Made by a program: the position numbers and the translations under genes. The notes under the pieces were generated by a model. That model ran no database searches. It was not told where the DNA came from and saw only the letters and a program-made list of their open reading frames with translations. From Apostichopus japonicus (lineage: Eukaryota > Echinodermata > Holothuroidea > Aspidochirotida > Stichopodidae), in assembly GCF_037975245.1 (NCBI RefSeq), contig NC_092576.1, forward strand, positions 19,990,111 through 20,050,110: a stretch of 60,000 bases of DNA, read 5' to 3'. Positions 10,519 to 22,400 of this stretch are shown here, in pieces (within the stretch, counting starts at the first letter, position 1; each line of letters opens with the position of its first letter).

Positions 10519-12429
10519 CAGGGACCTTAAGTTTCCTTGAAGAGGTCGAGTTTGATTTCCCAGATTGCGAGAAAATATGCTACCAAAGTTGACTTTGCAG
10601 CAAATGATAATAATAAAAGCAAATGAGCATCACGGACGTACCTCAAGTAAGAGTATATAATGCCTATCTGCTTAATGTCTTTTCGTCGTTATATAGTCAT
10701 CAATAACTGAATGCTTGATACGTGTTACCGGAAGCCGATTAAAGCGCTAATCGTTCACTGTGAATTCTTGACTGCTCATATAGTGTACACATCTTGTCGT
10801 ACATGTTAGAGAAGTATATGAAAGCAAATTGACCACTTGAATGGCATTACTCTCTATTGTTATAAACTTGCTTCAAATGAGGCATATGTAGTTCGTCATT
10901 GAGTATCGATAAAGTCCATTAGTGAGTTACGTGTTCGACATAACAGGGACTACTTGGTATTCCAGAAATGGCAGTTATCTTCATCTGTTCATTGTTCATC
11001 AGAATGCAGTTCATTGACTTATAAAACAAATAGAATAAAGAACAAGGAATCGAATAACATTCTTCCGAGATCAAACTAGTTTTATCCTGAGACGTGTACA
11101 ACTAATAGATCGACCGAAGAGTTGAAGACATCCCCGAAGATCATGTGTAGTATCTGTTCCCTTTCGAGGGGAATGGTGGTCCACACCTGACGTTGATCAG
11201 ACATTTACACTTTTGATACAAGGGGACTGGGGTTGAGAGCGGATAGTTTGGTTTTCGTGGCCAGGTTCTTTCCGAGGTGACTTTTCTTAAAAAAGTATAC
11301 CCGGTATTCAATCATGGGAGAATGATCGAAAGATATATTTTACTGTAACTTTATAGCTCAAATACTTAAATAAATAAGGAATAAGGCAAAATGTTAGTTT
11401 TGGTATGTTATAATACCCCCCCCCCCTCCCAAAAAAAAAACAGACAACTTTGAGTCCAATAATGTTTCTGTAGCTATTCCAGTATTTTTCAAGATACTTA
11501 TTTCTGGAATATTCGTTTAGGCTAACTTGATAGTGACGTCGACTCCTCATTGTAGAGCTTATAGTTAATGTTAATCCGTTGGTTAGCAAGTAAGCAACAG
11601 AACAACCTTGGATGGCATTCGACATCATTTGTCCTGAATACATTTTTAATAAGTATAAACATGTCATTTGAGACCACATAATTTATTTTTCCCATTGAGT
11701 TTTGTAGTGTAACTGAGGCACTAGTCCGATGGGCTGTGTACTAAACTAAAAGGTCCAGTCACTTTTACTAGTGAACCTCAACATTAAAGGGTCATTCCAA
11801 AAACAAACAAAAAATAAGTTGTTGTGTTATAGGAATCAACCCCAGCTAGACTGAGAGCAGTGGTTGTGTAAGGTCCACGGCATATCAAAGTTAATTTTGT
11901 TCCTGAAGTTTTTAAAACACAATACGGGGTATTTTTGGGGGGAATCTCAAACAAAGTTCTTAAGAATCACTGTTTCCGAAACTACCTATAGCAACCGGTA
12001 TGAGAATTTGTTACAACGCTAGTGTGGCTTAGAATGGGACCGTATTGACACTTTTGTTTTCTTGCAAAAGTGATATCGATAAAATTTTATGTATGTTTAA
12101 CGTTTTATCTCATGGTGTTGCTGGCTTGTATATCTCTGGCATTGCAACGAATAATGCTTGTTTTGAAGTAGGTAGTGTACATTTTTGTCAACACGTTTAT
12201 GTCAAAGAATGAGTTTAATTAAGTTCCTGCAAAGCCTTGTGAACCTCATGACTGTTTGAATGTTTTGCTTGGCTTACCACAAATAACCCATAACAATAAA
12301 ATGCATTCCACCTTCAGAGTGACAAGAAAAAAAATACGGCTTTTAAGGAATTCGATGGCGCTAGTTTGAAACAGGGTGTTTTTTTTAAATATAAAATAAT
12401 TATATGGCTCTTAAAAGCATCCGTAGGTT
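10519..12429. other. Single-copy region without recognisable genes
   Basis: AT-rich, with a C run then an A run at about 11417-11440. A 123-codon open frame on the minus strand (11679..11308) has no family motif and was not accepted as a gene. Confidence 0.4.
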
Positions 12430-12760
12430 CACGTTTAGGAGAATAGCGCCTCATCAGGCCACGTATTCAGTGGACGGTGGCTGCAAGCATGCCGGTCGCA
12501 GAGATGTCACCACCTCTGGCCAAAGGCAAGGATTCACGCACGCCACCTAGTACGCTTCTGGTCGATTTAACCGACCCTCTGCGCATCCCCCCGGGTTCTT
12601 TTGCGACAACAAGGGAGACATGGCACGGGATCCTAGGCCACAAAAAGCACCATACCTACAGCCAATGGTATTATCGCCAGAGGCCTGTCTTGAACCCTAG
12701 CCACGATTTACACGACCGACGAGGAATGAGTCTTTCGTCACCCTCTTAACCATATCGGCC
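12430..12760 (-). mobile_element. SINE-like element with Leu/Ser-type tRNA head
   Basis: Read on the minus strand from 12760, it begins GGCCGATATGGTTAAGAGGG, like the A-box region of a class II (Leu/Ser) tRNA. It continues through a long variable-arm-like stretch to a B-box-like GGGTTCAAGAC near 12690. A GC-rich body follows to about 12430, clearly different in composition from the AT-rich flanks. A 90-codon plus-strand ORF inside is incidental. The boundaries are estimated. Confidence 0.55.
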
Positions 12761-12844
12761 ATCACATCAGCTAGTAAATAATATGGTTGAATTAGGATAT
12801 CAAGACTTCAGGGTCGACTACTGAAATAGAAAAAGAAATTTTAA

Positions 12845-12935
12845 ACGTGTTTAACCAACCATTGATGGATTCGAACTCAGTTCATCAGGGTTACCAGTCC
12901 ACTGCTCTACCCTCTGAACCATTTGACGAGTTAAC
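12845..12935 (-). mobile_element. tRNA-Thr-like SINE head or tRNA pseudogene
   Basis: The minus strand reads GGTTCAGAGGGTAGAGC (A box), a loop CTGGTAA that would give anticodon GGT, and GAGTTCGAATCC (B box). The T stem and anticodon stem are mismatched and there is no closed acceptor stem, so an active tRNA is unlikely. Confidence 0.55.
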
Positions 12936-12994
12936 TTTGTACGAGCTTAAGTTGGTATTGTTGGTTGGATACAATCTATTGGATACAGTCTAAT

Positions 12995-13067
12995 AATAAT
13001 CAGCGCATTGAGACTTAAGTGTGTATTTGCGCTTTATAAGAACTGCGTATTTTTATTATTATTATTG
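12995..13067 (+). repeat. Retroposon-like 3' tail with (ATT)n
   Basis: CAGCGCATTGAGACTTAAGT, then TTGCGCTTTATAAGAACTGC, then a run of TATTATTATTATT. A conserved GCGC...GCGCTTTATAA block ending in (ATT)n is typical of SINE/LINE tails in many invertebrates. Its orientation is opposite to the tRNA-like head at 12845..12935, so the two are probably separate insertions. Confidence 0.5.
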
Positions 13068-14217
13068 GTAACAGTGAACGACACAGCCTTCAACGAAATC
13101 TCTATTCATCCTGTTTTACTCCCATTAGAACAACGAATTTGAATATATGTATTAACAAGAGGCTCACGCTTGTCTTTTGTTACATTGCAGCAAGCAGTAA
13201 TAACGTCGCTTCCATCCAAGACGTAAATGTACAATAGGCTTATGCCCCGATACTATCGACTACTTCGAAGCAAGCAGTAAAAGACAAACGAATTCCGTGA
13301 AATCTTCTTATTCACAAAAGGTTGCTTAAGATTATTCTCGCAAGAGAGGTCTTGCTGTAAGTTGTGTCCTTTTACAACTATATTCTATGCAGACGAACAT
13401 GAACTGAAGTAAGCCTGAAATTTCAACAAACAATGCCTATTCACATTTCAGTGCCGTTCACCGCCGTCCTCCTTCCCATACCATTTGCCGGTACATTACT
13501 GAACCATGAACTATAGATCTCTATGACAATAAAATACCATTTGCATACGTTTCCAATGAACAGAATAAAGATAAAGTTTCCTCCTTCTTCTGTTGATTTG
13601 AAAAGAGGTATTTGCATCGCCTCTCATATAGAGTATGGGTTTGAAAACTAATCCAAGACGCATCCAGAACTCTGCTTTACTTTCACTTCATCACCTGACC
13701 AACTTTATAAATGCAACTTATTTAATCTTATAAAAAACAACATCATTGTTACAAAGTATTCTTTGAGCTGTTGTAAGTCTGAATCCAAAGGAAGGAATAA
13801 ACCAATGAGAACATGTGAACTATAGAAACATTCTTTGCATTTCTTTTCAAGTCATTGGAGGATTATAGATTACGTTGATCCAAGATTTATACTCCATTGA
13901 ATGGTAGGAATGCTAAAAGAGAAATCGGTCTTGTAAGAAATTCCAACTGAAAATAAACACTCTATATGCAATCATAAGAGAGCTTTACATGCTGCTTGAT
14001 TCTTTCTATGGATTTAAAATGAATGACATTAGATCGAAAGAAAGTGAATAATACAACCGTGTCCCACCTCTTTTAAATCTTTCAATCGCATTGGCAGGGG
14101 ATCACTAGTAGGGGATTCTCGCTAGCAGGGATTCTCCCATTGTGCGAATGGGTGAGGGGTACACTAATGTACGTAACCATGTATTAGTAACTGGTTGGCA
14201 GACGTTCCCTGATATCT
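13068..14217. other. Single-copy region, nothing recognised
   Basis: No coding, RNA or repeat feature could be supported on either strand. Confidence 0.4.
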
Positions 14218-14352
14218 TCTCCCCCCCCCATACACACCCTCCCCTCCCCTCCCCGTCTCCTCTCTTTCTCTCTCTCCACCTCTCTCTCTCCACCTCTCTC
14301 TCTCCACCTCTCTCTCCACCTCTCTCTCTCTCTGTCTCTCTCTCTCTCTGTA
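14218..14352. repeat. CT-rich low-complexity tract
   Basis: A polypyrimidine tract with repeated CTCTCTCTCCAC blocks, then (TC)n. Open frames across it, rich in RE or SL dipeptides, are artefacts. Confidence 0.95.
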
Positions 14353-14967
14353 CAACTATTCGTGTCAGTAGGCAAAAGTATGTCTTAAATGTGAACGAAC
14401 GGATATTTGGTTGTTGTTGCTTTCTCTGAGATTTTTCTCGCTTCCGAAATCAGACATGGATACAAGTACTTAGTACCACCCTAGGGAACCGGTCATGACT
14501 TTTCGCCGAGTTGATAACAAAAAACAATTGGATATCAGCAGCTGATATACTCAGTCCCTACGTACTAATGTAAACATGTTTATGTCTAGGACGTACCATA
14601 ACATCGTGTCAATACACAACTGACGAAAGCCTAGGCAGTAACTCCCGCGCATCATATTTCCATACGATAGTAATATACTATGGAATTGCGGAGTAAATTT
14701 CAGCATGGGTTACACATGGGGTCGAACATTACTTACGGACTGTGGTTGACTGGCCACACAGGCATTTGGGCATTGACCGGTGGGCCGGTGGGCCGGTAGG
14801 CTGAGGAGCCTGGTAAAAATTACAGCCCATTTCAACAGTAGTTAATAGAATACTGTCGGGCTGTGTTGAAATATATTTTTAACTGTGGGAATTAGCTCAT
14901 GAAATCATCATGTTAGTTAGTCTGTAAGTTCGTAACAAAAGAACGTGCTATTAGCAACCCGTCCGTG

Positions 14968-15057
14968 CTAATGGATTTTAATTTAGGTTTTTTTTCAATT
15001 TTTTTTTCAAGCATGTTGTCACAAAATGCTTGAAAAAATAAATAAAATCCAATCTAA
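14968..15057. repeat. Imperfect foldback
   Basis: TTTTTTCAAGCAT at about 15003 pairs with ATGCTTGAAAAAA at about 15026 around an 11-base loop. The outer flanks (GGATTTTAATTTAGG and AAAATCCAATCTAAAACC) extend the pairing imperfectly. Confidence 0.6.
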
Positions 15058-15217
15058 AACCAATATTTTTGTCTATTTTTGTTAACTTTTTATCTTTCCT
15101 CAGTTGAATTAAGTGTGGCTTCAGGAAAATTATTTTTGGGTCATTTTTAAAGGATTATTGTAATCTAAAAATAGAGAAATATAGCACTATTTTGCATCTT
15201 AACTTCAAAAACTTTCA

Positions 15218-15240
15218 ATGGGGAAGGACTCCTTCCCCAT
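15218..15240. repeat. Perfect 11-bp hairpin
   Basis: ATGGGGAAGGA and TCCTTCCCCAT are separated by a single C. It lies about 70 bp before the second dispersed-repeat copy. Confidence 0.9.
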
Positions 15241-15310
15241 GACGGCGATCACTATGTAAGTAGCATATCAATGAATAATGGGCCGGTCTAGGTGTAAAAT
15301 GCCTATGCAT

Positions 15311-15670
15311 CAATTAGGAACTCGCAAAGGAAATACAGGTAAGACACCCCTCTCCATTACAGTACATAAACATACGACATGTACTCGCGGTATAACATAC
15401 AACGTGAAAAATTCTTTCAATATTAATGTTTCAAATGTGACAAATATTGCACCATTTAGCATATAAGCATGCTGCCTTTTTCTTACCATATATTTTACTA
15501 AATTATTTACCGCCATCGGCTTAGCCTTACACCAGTAGCAATGCATATGATTCTTCTTTACATCTAAAACCAATCAATAATCGAACATCTCCTAAAATAA
15601 TCATAACACTCCAATACGCAAGAAATGATGATTTGTGTGTACACGGTACTGGACTAAAACACTAGACGCT
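15311..15670. repeat. Dispersed repeat, copy 2
   Basis: Partner of 10170..10518 in the same orientation. This copy has extra bases near the middle (around TGCCTTTTTCTTACC) that are missing in the first. Confidence 0.85.
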
Positions 15671-16075
15671 AAATTAACTTGTAGCAATGTTGTGAATGAA
15701 AGTTCCACGTCAATGTAAGTACGTCACTAGAGGGCATGGGAGCTCTAGCTGCCTGAACAGTCACGTGGTGTGATCACCGAGACATATACGACCAGTTTGT
15801 AATACATTATTGACACGGATCTACGTGGACTACTGCAAGTTGTGAGCAAGACTATCTACCCGGTGAGAAATAACCAATCAATATTGTTATCATGTCTAGT
15901 AACTCAACAAAAGAAAGTGGTCTGGAAAATTATAAACATGCAAGAATTGTTCCCGATAACGTCATATTGCTCATAGATTACTTATATTTTAATAAATAAA
16001 TGATCTTGTTTCTCAACAGCGCCATCTGTTTGTTTTCACTCTTATCATCGCTTGCACTGACAATCTCAGATTTAT

Positions 16076-16130
16076 AAATAATATATATATATATATATAT
16101 ATACATATATATATACATATATATATATAC
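16076..16130. repeat. (AT)n microsatellite
   Basis: Alternating AT with two C interruptions (ATACATAT). Confidence 0.95.
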
Positions 16131-16145
16131 TCTCACTCGACCTGG

Positions 16146-16370
16146 ATTACGTGGACATTCGTTAGTATCCCACCGCGCTATGTGGACACCAACCGATTAT
16201 GTGGACATTCGATGTCCACGTAACGCAGTTGCTCTAAACAGGCTCTACCCCCCACAAAACATACGCTCCTAGTGAAATTACGAACTTTTATTTTTGTCCA
16301 CATAATCGGTTGAAAGTGATTTTAATCATTCCAAAATTCGCATAGCGCCCTCAAAAATCCGGTCCACATA
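16146..16370. repeat. Cluster of inverted GTGGACA boxes
   Basis: CAACCGATTATGTGGAC (16190..16206) has a perfect inverted copy at 16296..16312. GTGGACAT and ATGTCCAC flank TCG at 16201..16219. ACGTGGACAT at about 16149 is inverted at about 16212. Another GTCCACATAATC lies near 16362. The arrangement resembles the ends of a small foldback or MITE element, but no target duplication was identified. Confidence 0.65.
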
Positions 16371-16425
16371 ATCTTGTACAGCAGCTTAACATCTAAATGA
16401 GCGTGAGCAAGCACCGTCGCTACAG

Positions 16426-16527
16426 TATCTGAATGAGAAAGCCGACGCCTTCAAGTTTGCTAATGACCTTACTCGTCACTTTTACGTAATACAGTCTACG
16501 GCCGAAGTTTACTCAACTTTATTCAAG
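16426..16527 (+). CDS. Candidate exon upstream of the exon array
   Basis: It starts after GTCGCTACAG and ends TTCAAG before GTTAGT. It is 34 codons in phase 0, reading YLNEKADAFKFANDLTRH, then FYVIQSTAEVYSTLFK. The frame stays open upstream to a TAA at about 16391, so the true start or acceptor could be slightly earlier. The phase-0 donor fits the phase-0 acceptor of exon A in the array that follows, giving ...STLFK then AMERAL... in one frame. The residues suggest an amphipathic helix; no family was recognised. No first exon with an ATG was confirmed, though CTACCCG before GTGAGA near 15862 could be a 5' UTR donor. Confidence 0.4.
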
Positions 16528-17456
16528 GTTAGTACAGTTGTTTAAATGGTATAACTCTAACGATAGGGTGTCGGATAACACTATCGTGAAGTTCATGCTG
16601 GATATTATTATAGGTATTGTCCTAAAAGAGTACCGGAATTAATTCTGCAGTTGGCATAGAGACCTACGAAAGAAGCGAGAAGTTTTCATAACGTAGAGCC
16701 TATGAATTACACTGTAGTTACATCGGCTAGTATTGATAATATTAACGTTAACGTTAGGCTGTACTACGGCTAACTTAATTACTCTGTTGGAGTGTTGGCT
16801 TACACTAGTTGTAAATTACGGTACGCTGACCTTAAAAAAAGGTTAGGCCTACATGCATGCATACTGGCGAGAAAAAATATATTGTCAGTTTGGTTGTTTT
16901 CGTAGCTTATAGTGGTAGTTATCTTTCGAAAGGAAACACTGCAGCCTTTCATGTGAATGCGTTTTGTTTACTTTAGTTTGAGGAATGACAGTCCTAATAA
17001 ATGTAGACTATAGACTGTGTCATGTAAACAATGTGCTAATAAATGCACTGTTTGCCCCAAGGACTTAATGTTGTTGTGCCTACATGCACAAACAAGCCTT
17101 AACCAAAAAAAGGTTTACTAATTGGGTAAATGTTGAACATTCACTGAGATTATGTTACTATCTTTTTAAGTGGGCCTATCCTTACTCCCGGCCCTAGGTT
17201 ACCCTTAGTCATTATTCATGGACAGCTTCTCAGAGTGGCAAATAGACGCCCGAAAGCTGTCATAGTTTTCATGATGGTCTTGGTGCGGTGCAAAATCATG
17301 CATAGGCTACTCCATATTAGTTTGGCCACTAGCTGTACCCTATCAGACTTACTAGGCCCAAACCAACAACTGTTCATCTATAGATAATAAAACAGATAAG
17401 GTAGGCTACTCTTGTACGGTTTTGATTTTCTAGCCGTCCCAGATGACTGTATAAAT
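16528..17456. other. Presumed intron before the array
   Basis: AT-rich sequence with a GTTAACGTTAACGTTAG-like stretch near 16743. Nothing else was recognised. Confidence 0.35.
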
Positions 17457-18051
17457 CCTACACTGTTAATATCTCCTTTTCCAGTCTCTAGGGACAATAG
17501 TTTTGTGAGTGAATCAATTGAACTTAATTTCAAGCCATGTTCGTAGCACTCTTGACTTGTACTCCTAACATTGTACTCTTGTACAGTTTCAGATTGTGTG
17601 GACAATGCTTAATGCTTACTGTGCACTCTATTTTCTACTTTTAGAAATTAATCCAGTTACATTCAGTTATTGCCAGGAACTGCAGAACATGATCTAGGTT
17701 AAAGCACAATTAATCTTAGGATTTTGTCTCAAATATACCCACTGCAACTGTTGCTAAAGTACACACATGTTTGAATTGCGTAGAATATAGAACCTGTACA
17801 TTTTCCTAAATATTATAGATTTTCAAGTGCTGTCAAATCTGGCATAGTAACTCCACATTTCTTACTGTGTATACCTTCTTCATTTTACACATGTTTGGAT
17901 ATTGTGGACAATATAACCTATTCATTCTATATTGCAGATGAATATCAATTATTAAATATCATATTATAATAAAAAAAGGTGATTCTATTTTCCATTAACC
18001 AGCTGTATCAAGGCAATGTAGTTAATGACTTTATATATGCTTTTTCAACAG

Positions 18052-18118
18052 GCAATGGAAAGGGCTCTTGAAGTGTTCCAACCATTTCTTTTCCTGAAGA
18101 TGGACGTTAATATCACTG
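18052..18118 (+). CDS. Exon A, first of 18 copies
   Basis: 67 nt between TTTTTCAACAG and GTAGGT; phase 0 in, phase 1 out. It reads AMERALEVFQPFLFL, then KMDVNIT. Other copies start at 19164, 20152, 21140, 22123, 23100, 24089, 25063, 25688, 26661, 27363, 28339, 29321, 30081, 31386, 32370, 33348 and 35070. All but 26661 keep the length, both splice sites and an open frame. Changes are conservative or sparse (L to V at position 6, K to E at 16, F to C at 14, P to Q at 11). The hydrophobic VFQPFLFL core suggests a membrane or buried helix. No known domain was recognised. The copies could be alternative exons or repeat-captured remnants. Confidence 0.45.
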
Positions 18119-18475
18119 GTAGGTTAAATGAGGGCAATGAATTGAAGTTAATTGTGTAAACAGATTAGAAGATCAATGACTGCTTCAGATACAATTGTCA
18201 TTGTGTGAGTTACCCGATCTGAATCAGCCTTAACCTTCAACACTAATATCTCCTTTTCCAGTCTCTGGGACAATTGTTTTGTAAGTGAATCAATTGAACT
18301 TAGGTTCAAGCACAATCAGGCCATGTTTGTAGTCACTTGTACTGTACTCTTAACATTGTACTCTTGTACAGTTTCAGATTGTGTGGACAATGCTTAATGT
18401 GTACTTTACCTTGTAACTAGTCTAATCATAATAGGCATGAACGAAAAAATTTAAATACTGTGACTCCTCTTTCAG

Positions 18476-18539
18476 TCTTTGCAGACAATATTTGTCCAAA
18501 TGAATCAATTGAACTTAAGTTCAAGCACAATCAAACCAT
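18476..18539 (+). CDS. Exon-like block C (example copy)
   Basis: After CTCCTCTTTCAG, also phase 1, it reads VFADNICPNESIELKF, then KHNQT. It aligns with block B over its full length (the SIEL-R/K-FKHNQ core is shared) and has the same possible donor (AT before GTTAGT). It gains a cysteine and a possible N-glycosylation site (NES). B and C behave like duplicated, possibly mutually exclusive exons. Some copies, such as those near 31807 and 35492, have a one-base loss that breaks the frame. Confidence 0.35.
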
Positions 18540-19375
18540 GTTAGTATTTACTTGAGCTCCTAACATTGTACTCTTATACAATTTCAGATTGTGTGGACAA
18601 TGCTTACAATAGTCTTGTAAGTGAATCAATTGAACTTAAGTTCAAGCACAATCAAGCCATGTATGTAGTCACTTGTACTCCTAACATTGTACTCTTATAC
18701 AGTTTCAGATTGTGTGGACAATGCTTACTGTGCACTTCACTCTATTTTGTACTTTTAGAAATTAATCCAGTTGTTACATTCAGTTATTGCCAGGAACTGC
18801 AGAACATGATATAGGTTAAAGCACAATTAATCTTAGGTTTTTGTCCAAACAATACCCACTGCAACTTTTGCTAAAGTACACACATGTTTGGATTGTGTAG
18901 AATATAGAACCTGTACATTTTCCTAAATATTATAGATTTTCTAGTGCAGTCAAATCTGGCATAGTAACTCCACATTTCTTACTGTACCTTCTTCATTTTA
19001 CAAAGGTTTGGATATTGTGGACAATATAACCTATTCATTCTATATCGCAGATTAATATCAATTATTAAATATCATATTATAATAAAAAAGGTGATTCTAT
19101 TTTCCATTAACCAGCTGTATCAAGGCAATGTAGTTAATGACTTTATATATTCTTTTTCAACAGGCAATGGAAAGGGCTCTTGAAGTGCTCCAACCATTCC
19201 TTTTCCTTGAGATGGACGTTAATATCACTGGTAGGTTAACTGAGGGCAATGACTTGAAGTTAATTGTGTATTAAACAGATTAGAAGATTAATGACTGCTT
19301 TAGTTCAATTGTCGTTGTGTAAGTTACCCGATCTGAATCAGTCTTAACCTTAAACATTAATATCTCATTTTCCAG

Positions 19376-19439
19376 TCTCTGGGGAAAATAGTTTTGTAAG
19401 TGAATCAATTGAACTTAGATTCAAGCACAATCAAGACAT
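19376..19439 (+). CDS. Exon-like block B (example copy)
   Basis: After CATTTTCCAG, entered in phase 1 from exon A, the frame reads VSGENSFVSESIELRF, then KHNQ. The likely donor is AT before GTTTGT (GTATGT in other copies), but a perfect GTAAGT also sits inside the block, after TTTT, so the true 3' border is uncertain. Copies at about 18262, 20364 and 21352 lack one G and are frameshifted. The copy near 29535 has a 12-bp in-frame deletion. The first array copy starts at 17485. Confidence 0.35.
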
Positions 19440-22400
19440 GTTTGTAGTCACTTGTACTCCTAACATTGTACTCTTGTACAGTTTCAGATTGTGTGGATAA
19501 TGCTTAATGTGTACTTTACCTTGTAACTAGTCTAATCATAATAGGCATGAACAAACAAACAAAAATACTGTGACTCCTCTTTCAGTCTTTGCAGTCAATA
19601 TTTGTCCAAATGAATCAATTGAACTTAAGTTCAAGCACAATCAAGCCATGTTAGTATATACTTGAGCTCCTAACATTGTACTCTTATACAGTTTCAGACT
19701 GTGTGGACAATGCTTACCGTGCACTCTATTTTGTACTTTTAGAAATTAATCCAGTTCTTACATTCAGTTATTGCCAGAACTGCAGAATATGATACTGTAT
19801 AGGTTAAAGCGTAAATAATCTTAGAGTTTTTTCTGAACAATACCCACTGCAATTGTTGCTAAAGTGCGCACTTGTTTGGATTGTGTAGAATATAGAACCT
19901 GTACATTTTCCCAAATATTTTAGATTTTCTAGTGCAGTCAAATCTGGCATAGTAATTCCACATTTCTTAATGTACCTTCTTCATTGTACACAGGTTTGGA
20001 TATTGTGTACAATATAACCTATTCATTCTATATTGCAGATTAATATTAATTATTAAATATTATAATGTAATAAAGCATGTGATTCTATTTTCTATTTACC
20101 AGCTGTATCAAGGCAATGTAGTTAATGACTTTATATATGCTTTTTCAACAGGCAATGGAAAGGGCTCTTGAAGTGTTCCAACCATTTCTTTTCCTGAAGA
20201 TGGACGTTAATATCACTGGTAGGTTAACTGAGGGCAATGAATTGAAGTTAATTGTGTAATAAGCAGATTAGAAGATCAATGACTGCTCAGTTACGATTGT
20301 CATTGTGTGAGTTACCCGATCTGAATCAGCCTTAACCTTCAACACTAATATCTCCTTTTCCAGTCTCTGGGACAATTGTTTTGTAAGTGAATCAATTGAA
20401 CTTAGATTCAAGCACAATCAAGACATGTTTGTAGTCACTTGTACTCCTAACATTGTACTCTTGTACAGTTTCAGATTGTGTGGATAATGCTTAATGTGTA
20501 CTTTACCTTGTAACTAGTCTAATCATAATAGGCATGAACAAAAAAAAAAAAAACACTGTGACTCCTCTTTCAGTCTTTGCAGTCAATATTTGTCCAAATG
20601 AATCAATTGAACTTAAGTTCAAGCACAATCAAGCCATGTTAGTATATACTTGAGCTCCTAACATTGTACTCTTATACAGTTTCAGACTGTGTGGACAATG
20701 CTTACCGTGCACTCTATTTTGTACTTTTAGAAATTAATCCAGTTCTTACATTCAGTTATTGCCAGAACTGCAGAATATGATACTGTATAGGTTAAAGCGT
20801 AAATAATCTTAGAGTTTTTTCTGAACAATACCCACTGCAATTGTTGCTAAAGTGCGCACTTGTTTGGATTGTGTAGAATATAGAACCTGTACATTTTCCC
20901 AAATATTTTAGATTTTCTAGTGCAGTCAAATCTGGCATAGTAATTCCACATTTCTTAATGTACCTTCTTCATTGTACACAGGTTTGGATATTGTGTACAA
21001 TATAACCTATTCATTCTATATTGCAGATTAATATTAATTATTAAATATTATAATGTAATAAAGCATGTGATTCTATTTTCCATTTACCAGCTGTATCAAG
21101 GCAATGTAGTTAATGGCTTTATATATGCTTTTTCAACAGGCAATGGAAAGGGCTCTTGAAGTGTTCCAACCATTTCTTTTCCTGAAGATGGACGTTAATA
21201 TCACTGGTAGGTTAACTGAGGGCAATGAATTGAAGTTAATTGTGTAATAAGCAGATTAGAAGATCAATGACTGCTCAGTTACGATTGTCATTGTGTGAGT
21301 TACCCGATCTGAATCAGCCTTAACCTTCAACACTAATATCTCCTTTTCCAGTCTCTGGGACAATTGTTTTGTAAGTGAATCAATTGAACTTAGGTTCAAG
21401 CACAATCAGGCCATGTTTGTAGTCACTTGTACTCCTAACATTGTACTCTTGTACAGTTTCAGATTGTGTGGACAATGCTTAATGTGTACTTTACCTTGTA
21501 ACTAGTCTAATCATAATAGGCATGAACGAAAAAACTTAAACACTGTGACTCCTCTTTCAGTCTTTGCAGACAATATTTGTCCATATGAATCAATTGAACT
21601 TAAGTTCAAGCACAATCAAACCATGTTAGTATTTACTTGAGCTCCTAACATTGTACTCTTATACAGTTTCAGATTGTGTGGACAATGCTTACTGTGCACT
21701 TCACTCTATTTTGTACTTTTAGAAATTAATCCAGTTGTTACATTCAGTTATTGCCAGGAACTGCAGAACATGATATAGGTTAAAGCACAATTAATCTTAG
21801 GTTTTGTCCAAACAATACCCACTGCAACTGTTGCTAAAGTACACACATGTTTGAATTGCGTAGAATATAGAACCTGTACATTTTCCTAAATATTATAGAT
21901 TTTCTAGTGCAGTAAAATCTGGCATAGTAACTCCACATTTCTTACTGTACCTTCTTCATTTTACACAAGTTTGGATATTGTGGAAAATATAACCTATTCA
22001 TTCTATATTGCAGATTAATATCAATTATTAAATATATTAAAATAATAAAAGGTGATTCTATTTTCCATTAACCAGCTGTATCAAGGCAAAGTAGTTAATG
22101 ACTTTATATGCTTTTTCAACAGGCAATGGAAAGGGCTCTTGAAGTGTTCCAACCATTTCTTTTCCTGAAGATGGACGTTAATATCACTGGTAGGTTAACT
22201 GAGGGCAATGACATGCAGTTAATGTGTAATAAACAGATTAGAAGATTAAAGACTGCTTCAGTTACGATTGTCGTTGTGTAAGTTACCCGATCTGAATCAG
22301 CCTTAACCTTCAACATAAATATCTCCTTTTCCAGTCTCTGGGGACAATCGTTTTGTAAGTGAATCAATTGAAATTACGTTCAAGCACACTCAAGCCTTTT

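Noticed and set aside
11308-11679. 123-codon minus-strand ORF
   Set aside because: No recognisable motif and no paired splice signals. Its length is within what chance allows in this much AT-rich sequence.
14105-14429. Arg/Glu-rich and Ser/Leu-rich ORFs
   Set aside because: Products of a CT-rich low-complexity tract.
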